Below the pieces are notes generated by a model that was not told where the DNA came from, ran no database searches, and was given only the letters and a program-made list of their open reading frames with translations. DNA of 64,000 bases from the NCBI RefSeq assembly GCF_050587365.1, contig NZ_JBOBFV010000001.1, forward strand, positions 558,001 to 622,000. Reading direction: 5' to 3'. The stretch comes from Plantibacter auratus. Its GTDB lineage: Bacteria; Actinomycetota; Actinomycetes; Actinomycetales; Microbacteriaceae. This document shows positions 43,020-51,182 of this stretch, piece after piece. Made by a program: the position numbers and the translations under genes. Positions within the stretch are counted from its first letter, which is position 1, and each line of letters begins with the position of its first letter.

Positions 43020-44060
43020 ATGTCCGTCGTCCCCGTCCTGCGCATCAGATCGCGGCTGCCCCTGCTCCAGGTGCTGAAGACGGCGCTGGCCGCCGTCGCG
43101 TCCTGGATCGTCGCGATCACGATCATCCCGGGCCAGCTCCCGGTCTTCGCCGCCATCGCGGCGATCCTCGTGGTGCAGCCGAGCGTCAACCAGTCGTTCG
43201 GGAAGGCGCTCGAGCGCAGCCTCGGGGTCATCACGGGCGTCATCCTCGCGACGGCCATCGGGATCGTCTTCGGACACTCCGCCTGGATCGTGCTCCTGGC
43301 CATCGTCATCTCCATCCTGCTCGGATGGGTCCTCCGCCTCGGGCCCGGATCCGCCAACCAGATCCCGATCAGCGCGATGCTGGTGCTGTCGATCGGCGCT
43401 GCGACCCCGGACTACGCGGTCGCGCGGATCGTCGAGACCGTGCTCGGCGCAGGCATCGGACTCCTCGTCAACGTCGTCCTCGTCGCACCGGTCCTCCTCG
43501 CTCCCGCGAAGGAGGCGGTGACCACCCTCGCGCTCGCGTGCGCCGACACCCTGGACCATCTCGCCACCTCACTCACGCGTGCGAACTCGGACGCGGAGCT
43601 CGTGGCGCTGCTCCAGGAGGCCCGGGCATTGAAGCCCCTGCGAGACCGGGCGATCGCCGCGGTGAAGGAAGGTGATGACAGCCTGCTGCTCAACCCTCGT
43701 CGATCGAGGCACCGTGACGAGCTCGACCGTCAGCGCCTGCTGCTGCGTCGACTGGAGCCGGTCGTCACGAGGACGCTGGGCATGGCGCGCTCGGTGCACG
43801 ATCACGACGACCCGACCCTGCATGAGGAGCCGACGGTGGCGGACATTGCCGTCGAGCTGACGCGGGCGGCCCACGATCTCAGGCTGCTGGTGAACGGTCG
43901 TGCCGCGTCCGACGAGCCGCCGACCGAGACCGCGGAGATCCCGGCGCTGACCGCTCCCCTCGTGATCGCCCGCCCGCACCCCCAGCACTGGATCCTCATC
44001 GGATCACTCATGGAGGACCTCCGTCGCGTGCGCGACGAGATCGTCGGCGAGCCGACCTGA
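43020..44060 (+). CDS. FUSC/aromatic-acid-exporter-like membrane protein
   Basis: 346-residue protein with six closely packed transmembrane helices in residues 15-165 and a long helical cytoplasmic domain after. LVVQPSVNQSFGKALERSLGVITGVILA is the conserved FUSC signature after helix 2. Family members are linked to efflux of aromatic or phenolic acids and small peptides. It starts 8 bases after the App1 gene, so both may be co-transcribed, and it ends at a strong terminator. Confidence 0.85.
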   Translation: MSVVPVLRIRSRLPLLQVLKTALAAVASWIVAITIIPGQLPVFAAIAAILVVQPSVNQSFGKALERSLGVITGVILATAIGIVFGHSAWIVLLAIVISILLGWVLRLGPGSANQIPISAMLVLSIGAATPDYAVARIVETVLGAGIGLLVNVVLVAPVLLAPAKEAVTTLALACADTLDHLATSLTRANSDAELVALLQEARALKPLRDRAIAAVKEGDDSLLLNPRRSRHRDELDRQRLLLRRLEPVVTRTLGMARSVHDHDDPTLHEEPTVADIAVELTRAAHDLRLLVNGRAASDEPPTETAEIPALTAPLVIARPHPQHWILIGSLMEDLRRVRDEIVGEPT

Positions 44061-44074
44061 GTCGGCCGGATACA

Positions 44075-44111
44075 CGAAGGGCCGGTGGAGCGATGCTCCA
44101 CCGGCCCTTCG
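44075..44111. terminator. Bidirectional terminator hairpin
   Basis: A perfect 17-base-pair stem (44075-44091 with 44095-44111) around a GAT loop, placed between the convergent FUSC and YceI genes. Confidence 0.9.
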
Positions 44112-44122
44112 ACGTCCTGGGG

Positions 44123-44677
44123 CTACGCCTGGTGCGCGGCCTGCAGTTCGATGGTGATCGTGACGTCGTTGCCGAGCAGCACGCCGCCGGTCTCGAGCGC
44201 CGCGTTGTAGGTGAGGCCGAAGTCCTCGCGGTTGATCTTGGTGGTCGCCGTGGCGCCGAACTTGTAGTTGCCGTAGGGGTCGGTCGCGAAGCCGCCGAAC
44301 TCGACAGTGAAGGTGACGGGCTTGGTCACGCCCTTGATCGTGAGGTCGCCGTCCACCAGGAAGTCGTCGCCCTTGGCGCGGGCGCCGGTCGAGACGAAGT
44401 CGATGGTCGGGTAGGTCTCGGCGTCGAAGAAGTCGCCGGTGCGGAGGTGACCGTCGCGGTCGGCCTGGTTCGTGTTGATCGATGCGACCTCGGCGGACGC
44501 GGTGATCTTCGTCTCGAGGGGGTTCTCCGGCGTGACGAACGTCGCGTTGAAGCGCTCGAACTTGCCCTTGACCTTCGAGACCATGATGTGGCGGATGCTG
44601 AAGCCGACCTCGCTGTGCGTGGCGTCGACCTCCCAGGTGCCAACCTTGTAGCCGGGAATCGTCAGGGTGTCGGTCAT
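44123..44677 (-). CDS. YceI-family protein
   Basis: 184-residue lipocalin-like beta-barrel of the YceI family, which binds long-chain isoprenoids. It begins TIPGYKVGTWEVDATHSEVGFSIRHIMVSKVKGKF, the standard family opening, and has no signal peptide, so it acts in the cytoplasm or at the membrane. I chose the ATG at 44677, with AAGGAG 6 bases upstream, over an in-frame start 19 codons earlier that would add an arginine-rich tail. Isoprenoid binding is worth noting given the prenyltransferase gene 3 kb away, but no link is shown. Confidence 0.92.
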   Translation of the reverse strand: MTDTLTIPGYKVGTWEVDATHSEVGFSIRHIMVSKVKGKFERFNATFVTPENPLETKITASAEVASINTNQADRDGHLRTGDFFDAETYPTIDFVSTGARAKGDDFLVDGDLTIKGVTKPVTFTVEFGGFATDPYGNYKFGATATTKINREDFGLTYNAALETGGVLLGNDVTITIELQAAHQA

Positions 44678-44782
44678 GCGGTACTCCTTGCGTCGATGTG
44701 CGGCGCGCTCGCGCCACGTTCTATTCAAACGCACGGACCTGGGAGCTATTCCCGCATCCCCGAGAAATTCTCCTCACCGACA

Positions 44783-45955
44783 TCAGCGCGACATCGGCCG
44801 GAGCGACGGCAGGCCGAGCCGGACGCGCAGCAGTCGGTGCGCCGCATCGGCGACCGTCGACTCCGGAATCCTCCCGGACCTGACCGCGGCGGCGATGTCG
44901 GCGACGAGCACGGCCGGATCGACACCGGTCGACGACGGCTCCGCCCCGAGGACGTAGAGCAGCATCGTGTTGCCGGCGGCCACGGCGCGGATCGCGTTCT
45001 CCGAGGGGTTCTGGTACTCCGGCAGACCCGTGTGCTGCAGCATGAGCATGTCGTCGGTGATCGTGACACCGGTGAAGCCGAGGTCGTTCCGGAGGCGCTC
45101 GTGCCAGGCCGCCGACAGCGTCGCCGGTACGGCGTCGACCGCCGAGTAGACCAGATGGCCGAACATCACGACCTCGGCCCCGGCGTCGATACCGGCGACG
45201 AACGGCAGGGCATCGGTCGCAGCCCAGTCCGCGGCACCGATGGCGGTCGTCGGGACCGTCGAGTGCGAGTCTCCCGGCGCCTGGCCATGGCCGGGGAAGT
45301 GCTTCAGCGTGCTGAGCACCGCACCCCGCTCACCACGGACGGCCGCGGCAACCCGCTCCGCCGAGGCGTCCGGCGTCGTCCCGAGGGCACGGTCGTAGAT
45401 GAAGGAGCTCGGATCGGCGGTCTCGTCCGCGACGATGCCGAAGTTCACGGTGCAGCCGGCACCGGCGAGCATCACAGCGCGTTGGCGGAACGCCTCCTCG
45501 CTCGCAGCGGCCGGTTGCGACTTCAGGGTGTCGGCAGCGGCGAAGACGTCCTCGTCGATGCGCCGGACATCGCCGCCCTCCTGGTCGATGCCGATGAGCA
45601 GCGGCATGGTCGGGTCGGGGCTGAGGGCGCTCGTCACCGCGGGCAGCCCCGCGAGACCCGGCACGTTGTCGCCCATGATGATGAACCCGCCCGGCTGATA
45701 CCGCTCGACGAACGCCCGGAGCGTGCCCGGGTCGGTGCCCGGGGCATGGAGCATCAACATGGATGCGATCCGCTGCTCGAGGGTCATCGCGGCGAGTTCG
45801 GCGGCCGCACGCTGGTCGGCGACAGCCGGAGTCGTGCTGGTGGGGCGGCTCGACGGCTTCGGGGATCCGGGCCCCGTGCACCCGGACAGGCCGAGGACGG
45901 CACCCGCCGCCATCGAGGCGCCGATTGCGAGAAACCCTCGTCGTCCCAGCTGCAC
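44783..45955 (-). CDS. Glycoside hydrolase family 3 beta-N-acetylhexosaminidase, lipoprotein
   Basis: 390 residues, probably removing N-acetylglucosamine from peptidoglycan fragments. An N-terminal twin-arginine-like start (GRRGFLAIGASMAAGAV) leads to a lipobox LSGC with the lipidated Cys26. The GH3 loop KHFPGHGQAPGDSH carries the catalytic His dyad of the NagZ type, and TITDDMLMLQHTG holds the nucleophile Asp. It is anchored outside the membrane, unlike the cytoplasmic NagZ of enterobacteria. Monocistronic. Confidence 0.92.
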   Translation of the reverse strand: MQLGRRGFLAIGASMAAGAVLGLSGCTGPGSPKPSSRPTSTTPAVADQRAAAELAAMTLEQRIASMLMLHAPGTDPGTLRAFVERYQPGGFIIMGDNVPGLAGLPAVTSALSPDPTMPLLIGIDQEGGDVRRIDEDVFAAADTLKSQPAAASEEAFRQRAVMLAGAGCTVNFGIVADETADPSSFIYDRALGTTPDASAERVAAAVRGERGAVLSTLKHFPGHGQAPGDSHSTVPTTAIGAADWAATDALPFVAGIDAGAEVVMFGHLVYSAVDAVPATLSAAWHERLRNDLGFTGVTITDDMLMLQHTGLPEYQNPSENAIRAVAAGNTMLLYVLGAEPSSTGVDPAVLVADIAAAVRSGRIPESTVADAAHRLLRVRLGLPSLRPMSR

Positions 45956-46015
45956 CGGCCCACTCTAGGCTCGGATCTTCCACGCAGGCTGGGCGTCGCT
46001 CCCGGTGTGGCAGGA

Positions 46016-46044
46016 GTGACGAATGTGACATCGGCGGCTACACT
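46016..46044 (+). promoter_or_regulatory. Putative promoter of the secreted cell-wall protein gene
   Basis: GTGACG (46016-46021), a 17-base spacer and TACACT (46039-46044), with the start codon 27 bases farther on. Confidence 0.5.
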
Positions 46045-46071
46045 TGCGTGGGTGACCGCCAGGATGGACGC

Positions 46072-47241
46072 ATGCGCAAGCCGCTGACAGCCCTCTCGCC
46101 CCGCTCAAGGGGTGTCTCGCGAGCCGCCGCCCTCGGCGCCGCGCTCGTCATCGCGGTGTCGGTCGCAAGCCCGGCGGCCGCCGTGACCCCCACCTCGTTC
46201 CGGACCGCCGACTACCCGAGCTGGGACGACGTCCAGGCGGCCAAGGCGAACGAATCGACCGCGCAGGCCGAAGCCGACCGGATCGTGTCCCTCCTCGACG
46301 GACTGCGCGACGAATCCGCCCGGCTCGGCGACGAAGCCGTCCGCCAGGGGGCGGCGGCAGGTGAGGCCAAGGCGGCGTTCGACGCGCAGGCCGCCGTCGC
46401 CGACACGATCAGTGCGCAGGCGACCGCAGCAGCTTCGGCAGCGGCATCGAGCAAGCGTCAGGCCGGAGCGGTCATCGCCCAGATGACCCGCACCGGCGGT
46501 GTCGACCCGACGCTCTCCCTCGTCCTCTCCGGCGCGGCCGACGACGACCTCCTCTCCAAGCTCAGCGCGATCAGCAAGCTGAGCGAGACCTCGGCTCAAG
46601 ACCTCGCGTCCGCGACCGCCGCGAGCAACACGGCGACCGCGCTCGCCGAGCAGGCGACTGCGGCCGAGACCGAACGTCAGCGACTCTCGGAGGCGGCGGA
46701 CGCCAGCTACGAGACGGCGCAGTCCGCGAGCGACGCCGCCGATGCGGCGGTCGCCGAGCAGCAGGCCAACCGCGACCGGTTGTACCAGCAGCTCGCCGTC
46801 CTCAAGAACACCACCGCGGCGGTCGAACAGGCCTACGCGCAGAGCCAGGAGGCGATCGCCGCGGAAGAGCAGCGACGCAACGAGGCGTCCGGTGGCGAGG
46901 GATCCACGAGCGCCCCGCCGCCGGACCTCGCAGCCGACCCGGCTGGCGCGAAGGCGTACGCGCAGTCCGCGATCGGCGCCTACGGCTGGGGCAGCGGAGA
47001 ATTCCAGTGCCTGCTGCAGCTCTGGACCCGGGAGTCGAGCTGGCGCGTCAACGCCTACAACGAGTCCAGCGGCGCCTACGGCATCCCACAGTCCCTGCCC
47101 GGGAGCAAGATGGCCAGCTCCGGCGACGACTGGCGCACCAATGCGGCGACGCAGATCAACTGGGGCCTGAACTACATCGACAGCCGGTACGGCTCCCCCT
47201 GCGGCGCGTGGGCGCACTCGGAAGCGACCAACTGGTACTGA
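46072..47241 (+). CDS. Secreted coiled-coil protein with lytic-transglycosylase-like C-terminus
   Basis: 389 residues. A signal peptide with cleavage expected after about residue 37 (AVSVASPAAA) is followed by about 240 residues of alanine/glutamate-rich coiled coil (AQAEADRIVSLLDGLRDESARLGDEA and similar), a short linker rich in Pro and Ser, and a C-terminal domain of about 90 residues (SGEFQCLLQLWTRESSWRVNAYNESSGAYG) like the aggregation-promoting-factor/transglycosylase SLT-like fold with a catalytic Glu in WTRESSW. It probably binds and cuts peptidoglycan outside the cell. The ATG at 46072 has AGGA 8-9 bases upstream. A role as a muralytic or division-site protein is likely, not proven. 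Confidence 0.85.
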   Translation: MRKPLTALSPRSRGVSRAAALGAALVIAVSVASPAAAVTPTSFRTADYPSWDDVQAAKANESTAQAEADRIVSLLDGLRDESARLGDEAVRQGAAAGEAKAAFDAQAAVADTISAQATAAASAAASSKRQAGAVIAQMTRTGGVDPTLSLVLSGAADDDLLSKLSAISKLSETSAQDLASATAASNTATALAEQATAAETERQRLSEAADASYETAQSASDAADAAVAEQQANRDRLYQQLAVLKNTTAAVEQAYAQSQEAIAAEEQRRNEASGGEGSTSAPPPDLAADPAGAKAYAQSAIGAYGWGSGEFQCLLQLWTRESSWRVNAYNESSGAYGIPQSLPGSKMASSGDDWRTNAATQINWGLNYIDSRYGSPCGAWAHSEATNWY

Positions 47242-47250
47242 CGCCCCGTC

Positions 47251-48117
47251 TCAACCGGCCTCGGCCGCACCGAGATTCGTCCCGGCCACCGCCAGCACCA
47301 CGGTGACGAGCAGGGCGGCCCCGATGATGAGCCGGAACAGCAGACGGTCCGGCGCTCGGGTTCCGACGAGCACGAGCCCCCATACGACGAGCGCGAGGAC
47401 ACCGACGGCGCCCAGCACCCCGACGATTGGCGGTGCGGTCGGCCTGCCGACGAAGATCCCGCTCTGTCCGAGGACGGCGACCACGCCTGAGACGCCGAGG
47501 GCGACGAAGGCCGTCCGACCGGCGGTCCGCGCGCCGAGCCGGTGCGGCAGACCACGGACGCCGGTCCGCAGGTCGTCCTCGAGATCGGGCAGGGCGTTCG
47601 TGAAGTGGATCGCCACACCGAACAGACCACCGACGGCGAGCGTCCACGCGGCCGGCACGATCGGCGGGACGGCAGCGAAGGTGACCACGGCGGGCAGTGC
47701 GCCGAACCCCACGATGAACGGGACGACCGACCAGGCCGTCGCCTTGAGACCCAGGTTGTAGGCCCATCCGCAGACGAGGAACAGCAGGTGCGAGGCCGCC
47801 GACGCCCAGCCGAGTGATGCCGAGAGCGGAATGCTCGCCGCACCGGCCAGCAGCGCCGCCGCCCGGACTGCCGAGACGCTGAGGTCGCCGCGCGCGACCG
47901 GCTTGTCCTGTCGTCCCGAGCGACGATCCCGCCTGGCATCGAGCCAGTCGTTGGACCAGCCGATCGAGAGTTGCCCGACGAACACCACCACGCCGAGCAG
48001 GGCCGTGCGGAGGGGTGGCAGGCCGACGGCCGATCCGAGCACGACCGCGAGAACGGTCACCGCGACGGTCGGCCCGGGATGCGAGGACGCGAACAGACGA
48101 CGGACCATGGAGAACAC
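47251..48117 (-). CDS. UbiA-family prenyltransferase
   Basis: 288-residue integral membrane prenyltransferase that attaches an isoprenoid chain to an aromatic or similar acceptor. Two aspartate-rich motifs are visible: NDWLDARRD at 56-64 and NALPDLEDD at 174-182, between eight or nine hydrophobic helices. The acceptor and chain length are unknown; menaquinone-type (MenA) and haem O synthase (CtaB) look less likely because their conserved surroundings differ. The GTG at 48117 is 6 bases after TAAGCT and probably leaderless. It is divergent from the type III PKS gene with only 46 bases between them, so one pathway is suggested. Confidence 0.88.
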   Translation of the reverse strand: MFSMVRRLFASSHPGPTVAVTVLAVVLGSAVGLPPLRTALLGVVVFVGQLSIGWSNDWLDARRDRRSGRQDKPVARGDLSVSAVRAAALLAGAASIPLSASLGWASAASHLLFLVCGWAYNLGLKATAWSVVPFIVGFGALPAVVTFAAVPPIVPAAWTLAVGGLFGVAIHFTNALPDLEDDLRTGVRGLPHRLGARTAGRTAFVALGVSGVVAVLGQSGIFVGRPTAPPIVGVLGAVGVLALVVWGLVLVGTRAPDRLLFRLIIGAALLVTVVLAVAGTNLGAAEAG

Positions 48118-48123
48118 CGCCTC

Positions 48124-48129
48124 AGCTTA
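48124..48129 (-). promoter_or_regulatory. -10 box of the UbiA gene
   Basis: Minus-strand TAAGCT, 6 bases before the GTG at 48117. Confidence 0.5.
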
Positions 48130-48152
48130 GGGTGACGCCCGGGCCACGGCGG

Positions 48153-48158
48153 TACACT
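48153..48158 (+). promoter_or_regulatory. -10 box of the type III PKS operon
   Basis: TACACT ends 5 bases before the ATG at 48164, so the transcript is probably leaderless. A GTGACG element lies 15 bases upstream. Confidence 0.5.
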
Positions 48159-48163
48159 GGAGC

Positions 48164-49291
48164 ATGACCGTCTCCGTGAGGGCGATCGGCGTGGCCGTTC
48201 CTCAGACCATCCTCCATCAAGACGAGATCAGGGATGTGTTCCGCGACCAACCCGGGCGGACCCGGCTCGCCCAGCGTCTCATCGGCGCCGCCTTCGACGC
48301 GTCCGCGATCGACACCAGGCACACCGTCATCGACGCCTTCGACCATGAGGTCGAGACGACCACGGCCGCCTTCTACGACGCGGCGCAGCGGCAGGTGCTC
48401 TCCCCGCCCACCGGCGTGCGGAACGACGCCTACATCGAGCACGCTCCCCCGCTGCTCCTCGAGGCCGCACGGCGGGCATTGGACGCCGCCCCCGGCCTGT
48501 CGGCGGCGGACGTCACCCACGTCGTGACCGCGTCCTGCACCGGGTTCTTCGCGCCCGGCCCGGAATACCTCCTCGTGCGCGACCTCGGGCTGGACCCGGG
48601 CACGGAGCGCTACCACCTGGGGTTCCAGGGGTGTTTCGCCGCGTTCCCCGCCCTTCGCGCCGCAGAGGCGTTCTGTACAGCCGACCCCGACGCCGTCGTC
48701 CTCGTGGTCTGCATCGAGCTCTGCTCCATCCACCTCCGTTCCTCCGACGACCCCGACGTGATCCTCGGTTCCTCGGTGTTCGCCGACGGTGCTGCGGCCG
48801 CCGTCGTGACCGGTCGGGACACCGGATCCTCCGCGCCCGCGCTCGAGTTCGACGGCTGGTCCACCGCGCTCGTGCCGGACGGCGAGACGGAGATGGCCTG
48901 GACGATCGGCGATCACGGGTTCGAGATGGTCCTGAGCGGCGCGGTGCCCAAGCTGATCGGCGAGCACCTCGAGATCGCCCTCCGCCCACTCCTCGCCGCA
49001 GCCGACGACGCCCCGGTCTCATCGATCGACCGGTGGGCGATCCATCCCGGTGGCCGGAGCATCCTCGACCGGGTCCAGCGCGGATTCGGGCTCGACGACG
49101 AACTGCTGGCTCCGTCGCGCACGGTGCTCCGCGAGTACGGCAACATGTCGAGCGCGACCGTGCTCTTCATCCTCCAGCGCCTGCTCGACGGCGCGCCGAC
49201 CGATGCCGATGAACGAGTGTGCGCCCTCGCCTTCGGTCCGGGACTGACGATCGAGAGCGCGCTGCTCCGGCTCCGGGCCGGCCGAGCCTGA
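48164..49291 (+). CDS. Type III polyketide synthase
   Basis: 375-residue homodimeric thiolase-fold enzyme that extends a starter acyl-CoA with malonyl-CoA and cyclises the chain. The catalytic triad is visible: Cys157 in HLGFQGCFAAF, His294 in WAIHPGG and Asn327 in REYGNMSSAT. The residue after GC is Phe-Ala-Ala rather than the plant Phe-Ala-Gly-Gly. The preceding VTASCTGFFAPGPEYLL block lines the pocket. Products of such bacterial enzymes are usually alkylpyrones, alkylresorcinols or polyhydroxynaphthalene. The ATG shares a -10 box next to it. It leads a three-gene operon with a methyltransferase and a monooxygenase. Confidence 0.93.
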   Translation: MTVSVRAIGVAVPQTILHQDEIRDVFRDQPGRTRLAQRLIGAAFDASAIDTRHTVIDAFDHEVETTTAAFYDAAQRQVLSPPTGVRNDAYIEHAPPLLLEAARRALDAAPGLSAADVTHVVTASCTGFFAPGPEYLLVRDLGLDPGTERYHLGFQGCFAAFPALRAAEAFCTADPDAVVLVVCIELCSIHLRSSDDPDVILGSSVFADGAAAAVVTGRDTGSSAPALEFDGWSTALVPDGETEMAWTIGDHGFEMVLSGAVPKLIGEHLEIALRPLLAAADDAPVSSIDRWAIHPGGRSILDRVQRGFGLDDELLAPSRTVLREYGNMSSATVLFILQRLLDGAPTDADERVCALAFGPGLTIESALLRLRAGRA

Positions 49292-50007
49292 TGCTGCCCG
49301 ACCTCGGCCGCCGTGCGACGGATCTCCTCGAACTGATGGACGATCCCGACTGCGATCCCGCGCTGCTGGACGCCACCTACGCCAGGTTCGCGACGGTGAA
49401 CCGGCTCGTCTCGGGCTGGCGTGGTCTGTACCGGTCGCGCATCCGTCCACTCCTCCACCCGTCCCGGACCACGACGATCCTCGACATCGGCTTCGGTGGT
49501 GGCGATGTCGCCGTGGCCATCGCCGACTGGGCGCACGCCGACCACCTCCCCGTGCAGGTGGTCGGGATCGATCCCGACGAGCGGTCCGTGGCCTTCGCCC
49601 GTCGCCGGTACCCGGATGGCCCCGTCGCCTTCCGTCCGGCGCACAGCAGTGACCTCGTCGCCGCTGGCGAGGAGGCCGACATCGTCCTGTCCAACCACGT
49701 GCTCCACCACCTCGATCCCGCGGGCCTGTCGAGCCTGCTCGCCGACAGTTCACGGATCGCCAGACGACTCGTCCTGCACAGCGACCTCGAGCGCAACCGA
49801 CTCGCGTACGCGGTCTACGGGCTCGCCACCCGTGCAGGACGAAGGCGTTCCTTCCTGCACGTCGACGGGCTCCGCTCGATCCGTCGCAGCTATCGCCAGG
49901 AGGAGCTGCAGCGCGTCGTGCCCGACGACTGGACCGTCGAGCGCAGCTTCCCCATGCGACTCCTGCTCTCGCAGACCGTCTCGTCGGCAGCGGACGGCCC
50001 ACGATGA
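49291..50007 (+). CDS. SAM-dependent methyltransferase
   Basis: 238-residue class I methyltransferase. The SAM-binding motif I is TTILDIGFGGGDVAVAIADWA, then VVGIDPDERSVAFAR and ADIVLSNHVLHHLD. No membrane segment. The ATG at 49291 shares one base with the PKS stop (TGATG), and the stop overlaps the monooxygenase start (ATGA), so all three proteins are made together. It probably methylates the polyketide product on carbon or oxygen, but the position is unknown. Confidence 0.9.
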   Translation: MLPDLGRRATDLLELMDDPDCDPALLDATYARFATVNRLVSGWRGLYRSRIRPLLHPSRTTTILDIGFGGGDVAVAIADWAHADHLPVQVVGIDPDERSVAFARRRYPDGPVAFRPAHSSDLVAAGEEADIVLSNHVLHHLDPAGLSSLLADSSRIARRLVLHSDLERNRLAYAVYGLATRAGRRRSFLHVDGLRSIRRSYRQEELQRVVPDDWTVERSFPMRLLLSQTVSSAADGPR

Positions 50008-51161
50008 CCGAGGTGCTCGTCATCGGTGGCGGACCGGTCGGCCTCGTGTCGGCGATCCTGCTCGCTCAGGCCGGCGTCGACGTGACCGTCTGGGAGCGAC
50101 GGCCGGGCTCGCCCTCCGGCACCCGGGCGATCGGTATCCACCCGCCGTCGCTTGACCTGTTCGAGCATCTCGGTGTCCTCGACGAGATCCGCCGCGACGC
50201 GGTCCGGATCGACCAGGGCGAAGCCTGGAACGCCGGACGACGCCTCGGGGCGGTCGTGTTCCGTGATCGGCCCGTCCCGCACCCCTACGTCGCCGCGCTC
50301 GAGCAATGGCGGACCGAACGGATCCTCCGTGCTCGACTCGAAGCCGTCGCGCCGGGATCGCTCCGGACGGGGACGAGCTGTACGCGGTTGACGCCGGCCG
50401 AGGACGGCGTCCTCGTGTCCGGCAGTGACGCCGATGGAACGGTGAGCACCCGCGCAGCCGTCGTGGTCGTCGCAGCAGGAGGACGCGCCACCGTCGACGG
50501 GATGCAGGCTCCAGGCCCCCTGCATCGATACCGGGACCGGTACCTCATGGGCGACGTCGCGGATCGGAGTGGGGCAGGTTCCATCGCCAGGGTGCACCTG
50601 CACCACCGAGGGGTCGTGGAGTCCTTCCCGCTCCCCCATGGCATGCGACGATACGTCGTGCACACCGGGTACTCGGACGATCAGGACGCCGCCCGCCCGG
50701 AACCCACCGCGTCCGACCTCGCGGCCCTCGTCGCCGACCGGACCGGCGACGACGTCGATCCGGCGACGAACACCATGCTCAGCGCGTTCGGCGTGCTTCG
50801 TCGACGACGGAAGCGCGTCGTCGACGGTCGGGTCGTCTATCTGGGCGACGCCGCCCACGAGATCAGCCCGATCGGCGGCCAGGGCATGAACCTCGGCTGG
50901 TCCGACGCACGGGTCTTCGCGCCACTGATCGCCCGCATGACCACCGGGCATCTCTCGACACAGCGCGACGTGGCCGCGGCCGTCTCCCGCCAACAGCGCG
51001 CGATCCGTCGGGCCTCATGGCAGGCGGAGCTCAACATGCGCTTGGGGCGTCCGTTGCCGGGCCCGCTCGTCGGGATCCGGGACCTCGCGCTGCGAACCGC
51101 GCTCAACGGTCCCGCGATGCCGATCCTCGCCGACGCCTACACGATGCGCTGGCTGCGCTGA
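50004..51161 (+). CDS. FAD-dependent monooxygenase/oxidoreductase
   Basis: 385-residue flavoprotein of the aromatic-hydroxylase (PheA/TetX-like, UbiH) class. The FAD-binding motif VIGGGPVGLVSAILLAQAG is at 6-24, and the second FAD contact GDAAHEISPIGGQGMNLGWSDA at 281-302. Such enzymes hydroxylate phenols or convert hydroquinone rings. It is the last gene of the PKS operon and convergent with the MFS exporter. A hydroxylation to a quinone precursor is the natural guess for this pathway. Confidence 0.9.
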   Translation: MTEVLVIGGGPVGLVSAILLAQAGVDVTVWERRPGSPSGTRAIGIHPPSLDLFEHLGVLDEIRRDAVRIDQGEAWNAGRRLGAVVFRDRPVPHPYVAALEQWRTERILRARLEAVAPGSLRTGTSCTRLTPAEDGVLVSGSDADGTVSTRAAVVVVAAGGRATVDGMQAPGPLHRYRDRYLMGDVADRSGAGSIARVHLHHRGVVESFPLPHGMRRYVVHTGYSDDQDAARPEPTASDLAALVADRTGDDVDPATNTMLSAFGVLRRRRKRVVDGRVVYLGDAAHEISPIGGQGMNLGWSDARVFAPLIARMTTGHLSTQRDVAAAVSRQQRAIRRASWQAELNMRLGRPLPGPLVGIRDLALRTALNGPAMPILADAYTMRWLR

Positions 51162-51182
51162 CGCCGTCCGAGGCCGTGCGTC

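Noticed and set aside
44762..44772. GAGAA-a-TTCTC palindrome between the GH3 gene and yceI.
   Set aside because: It is short, with no linked promoter or regulator; chance occurrence is likely.
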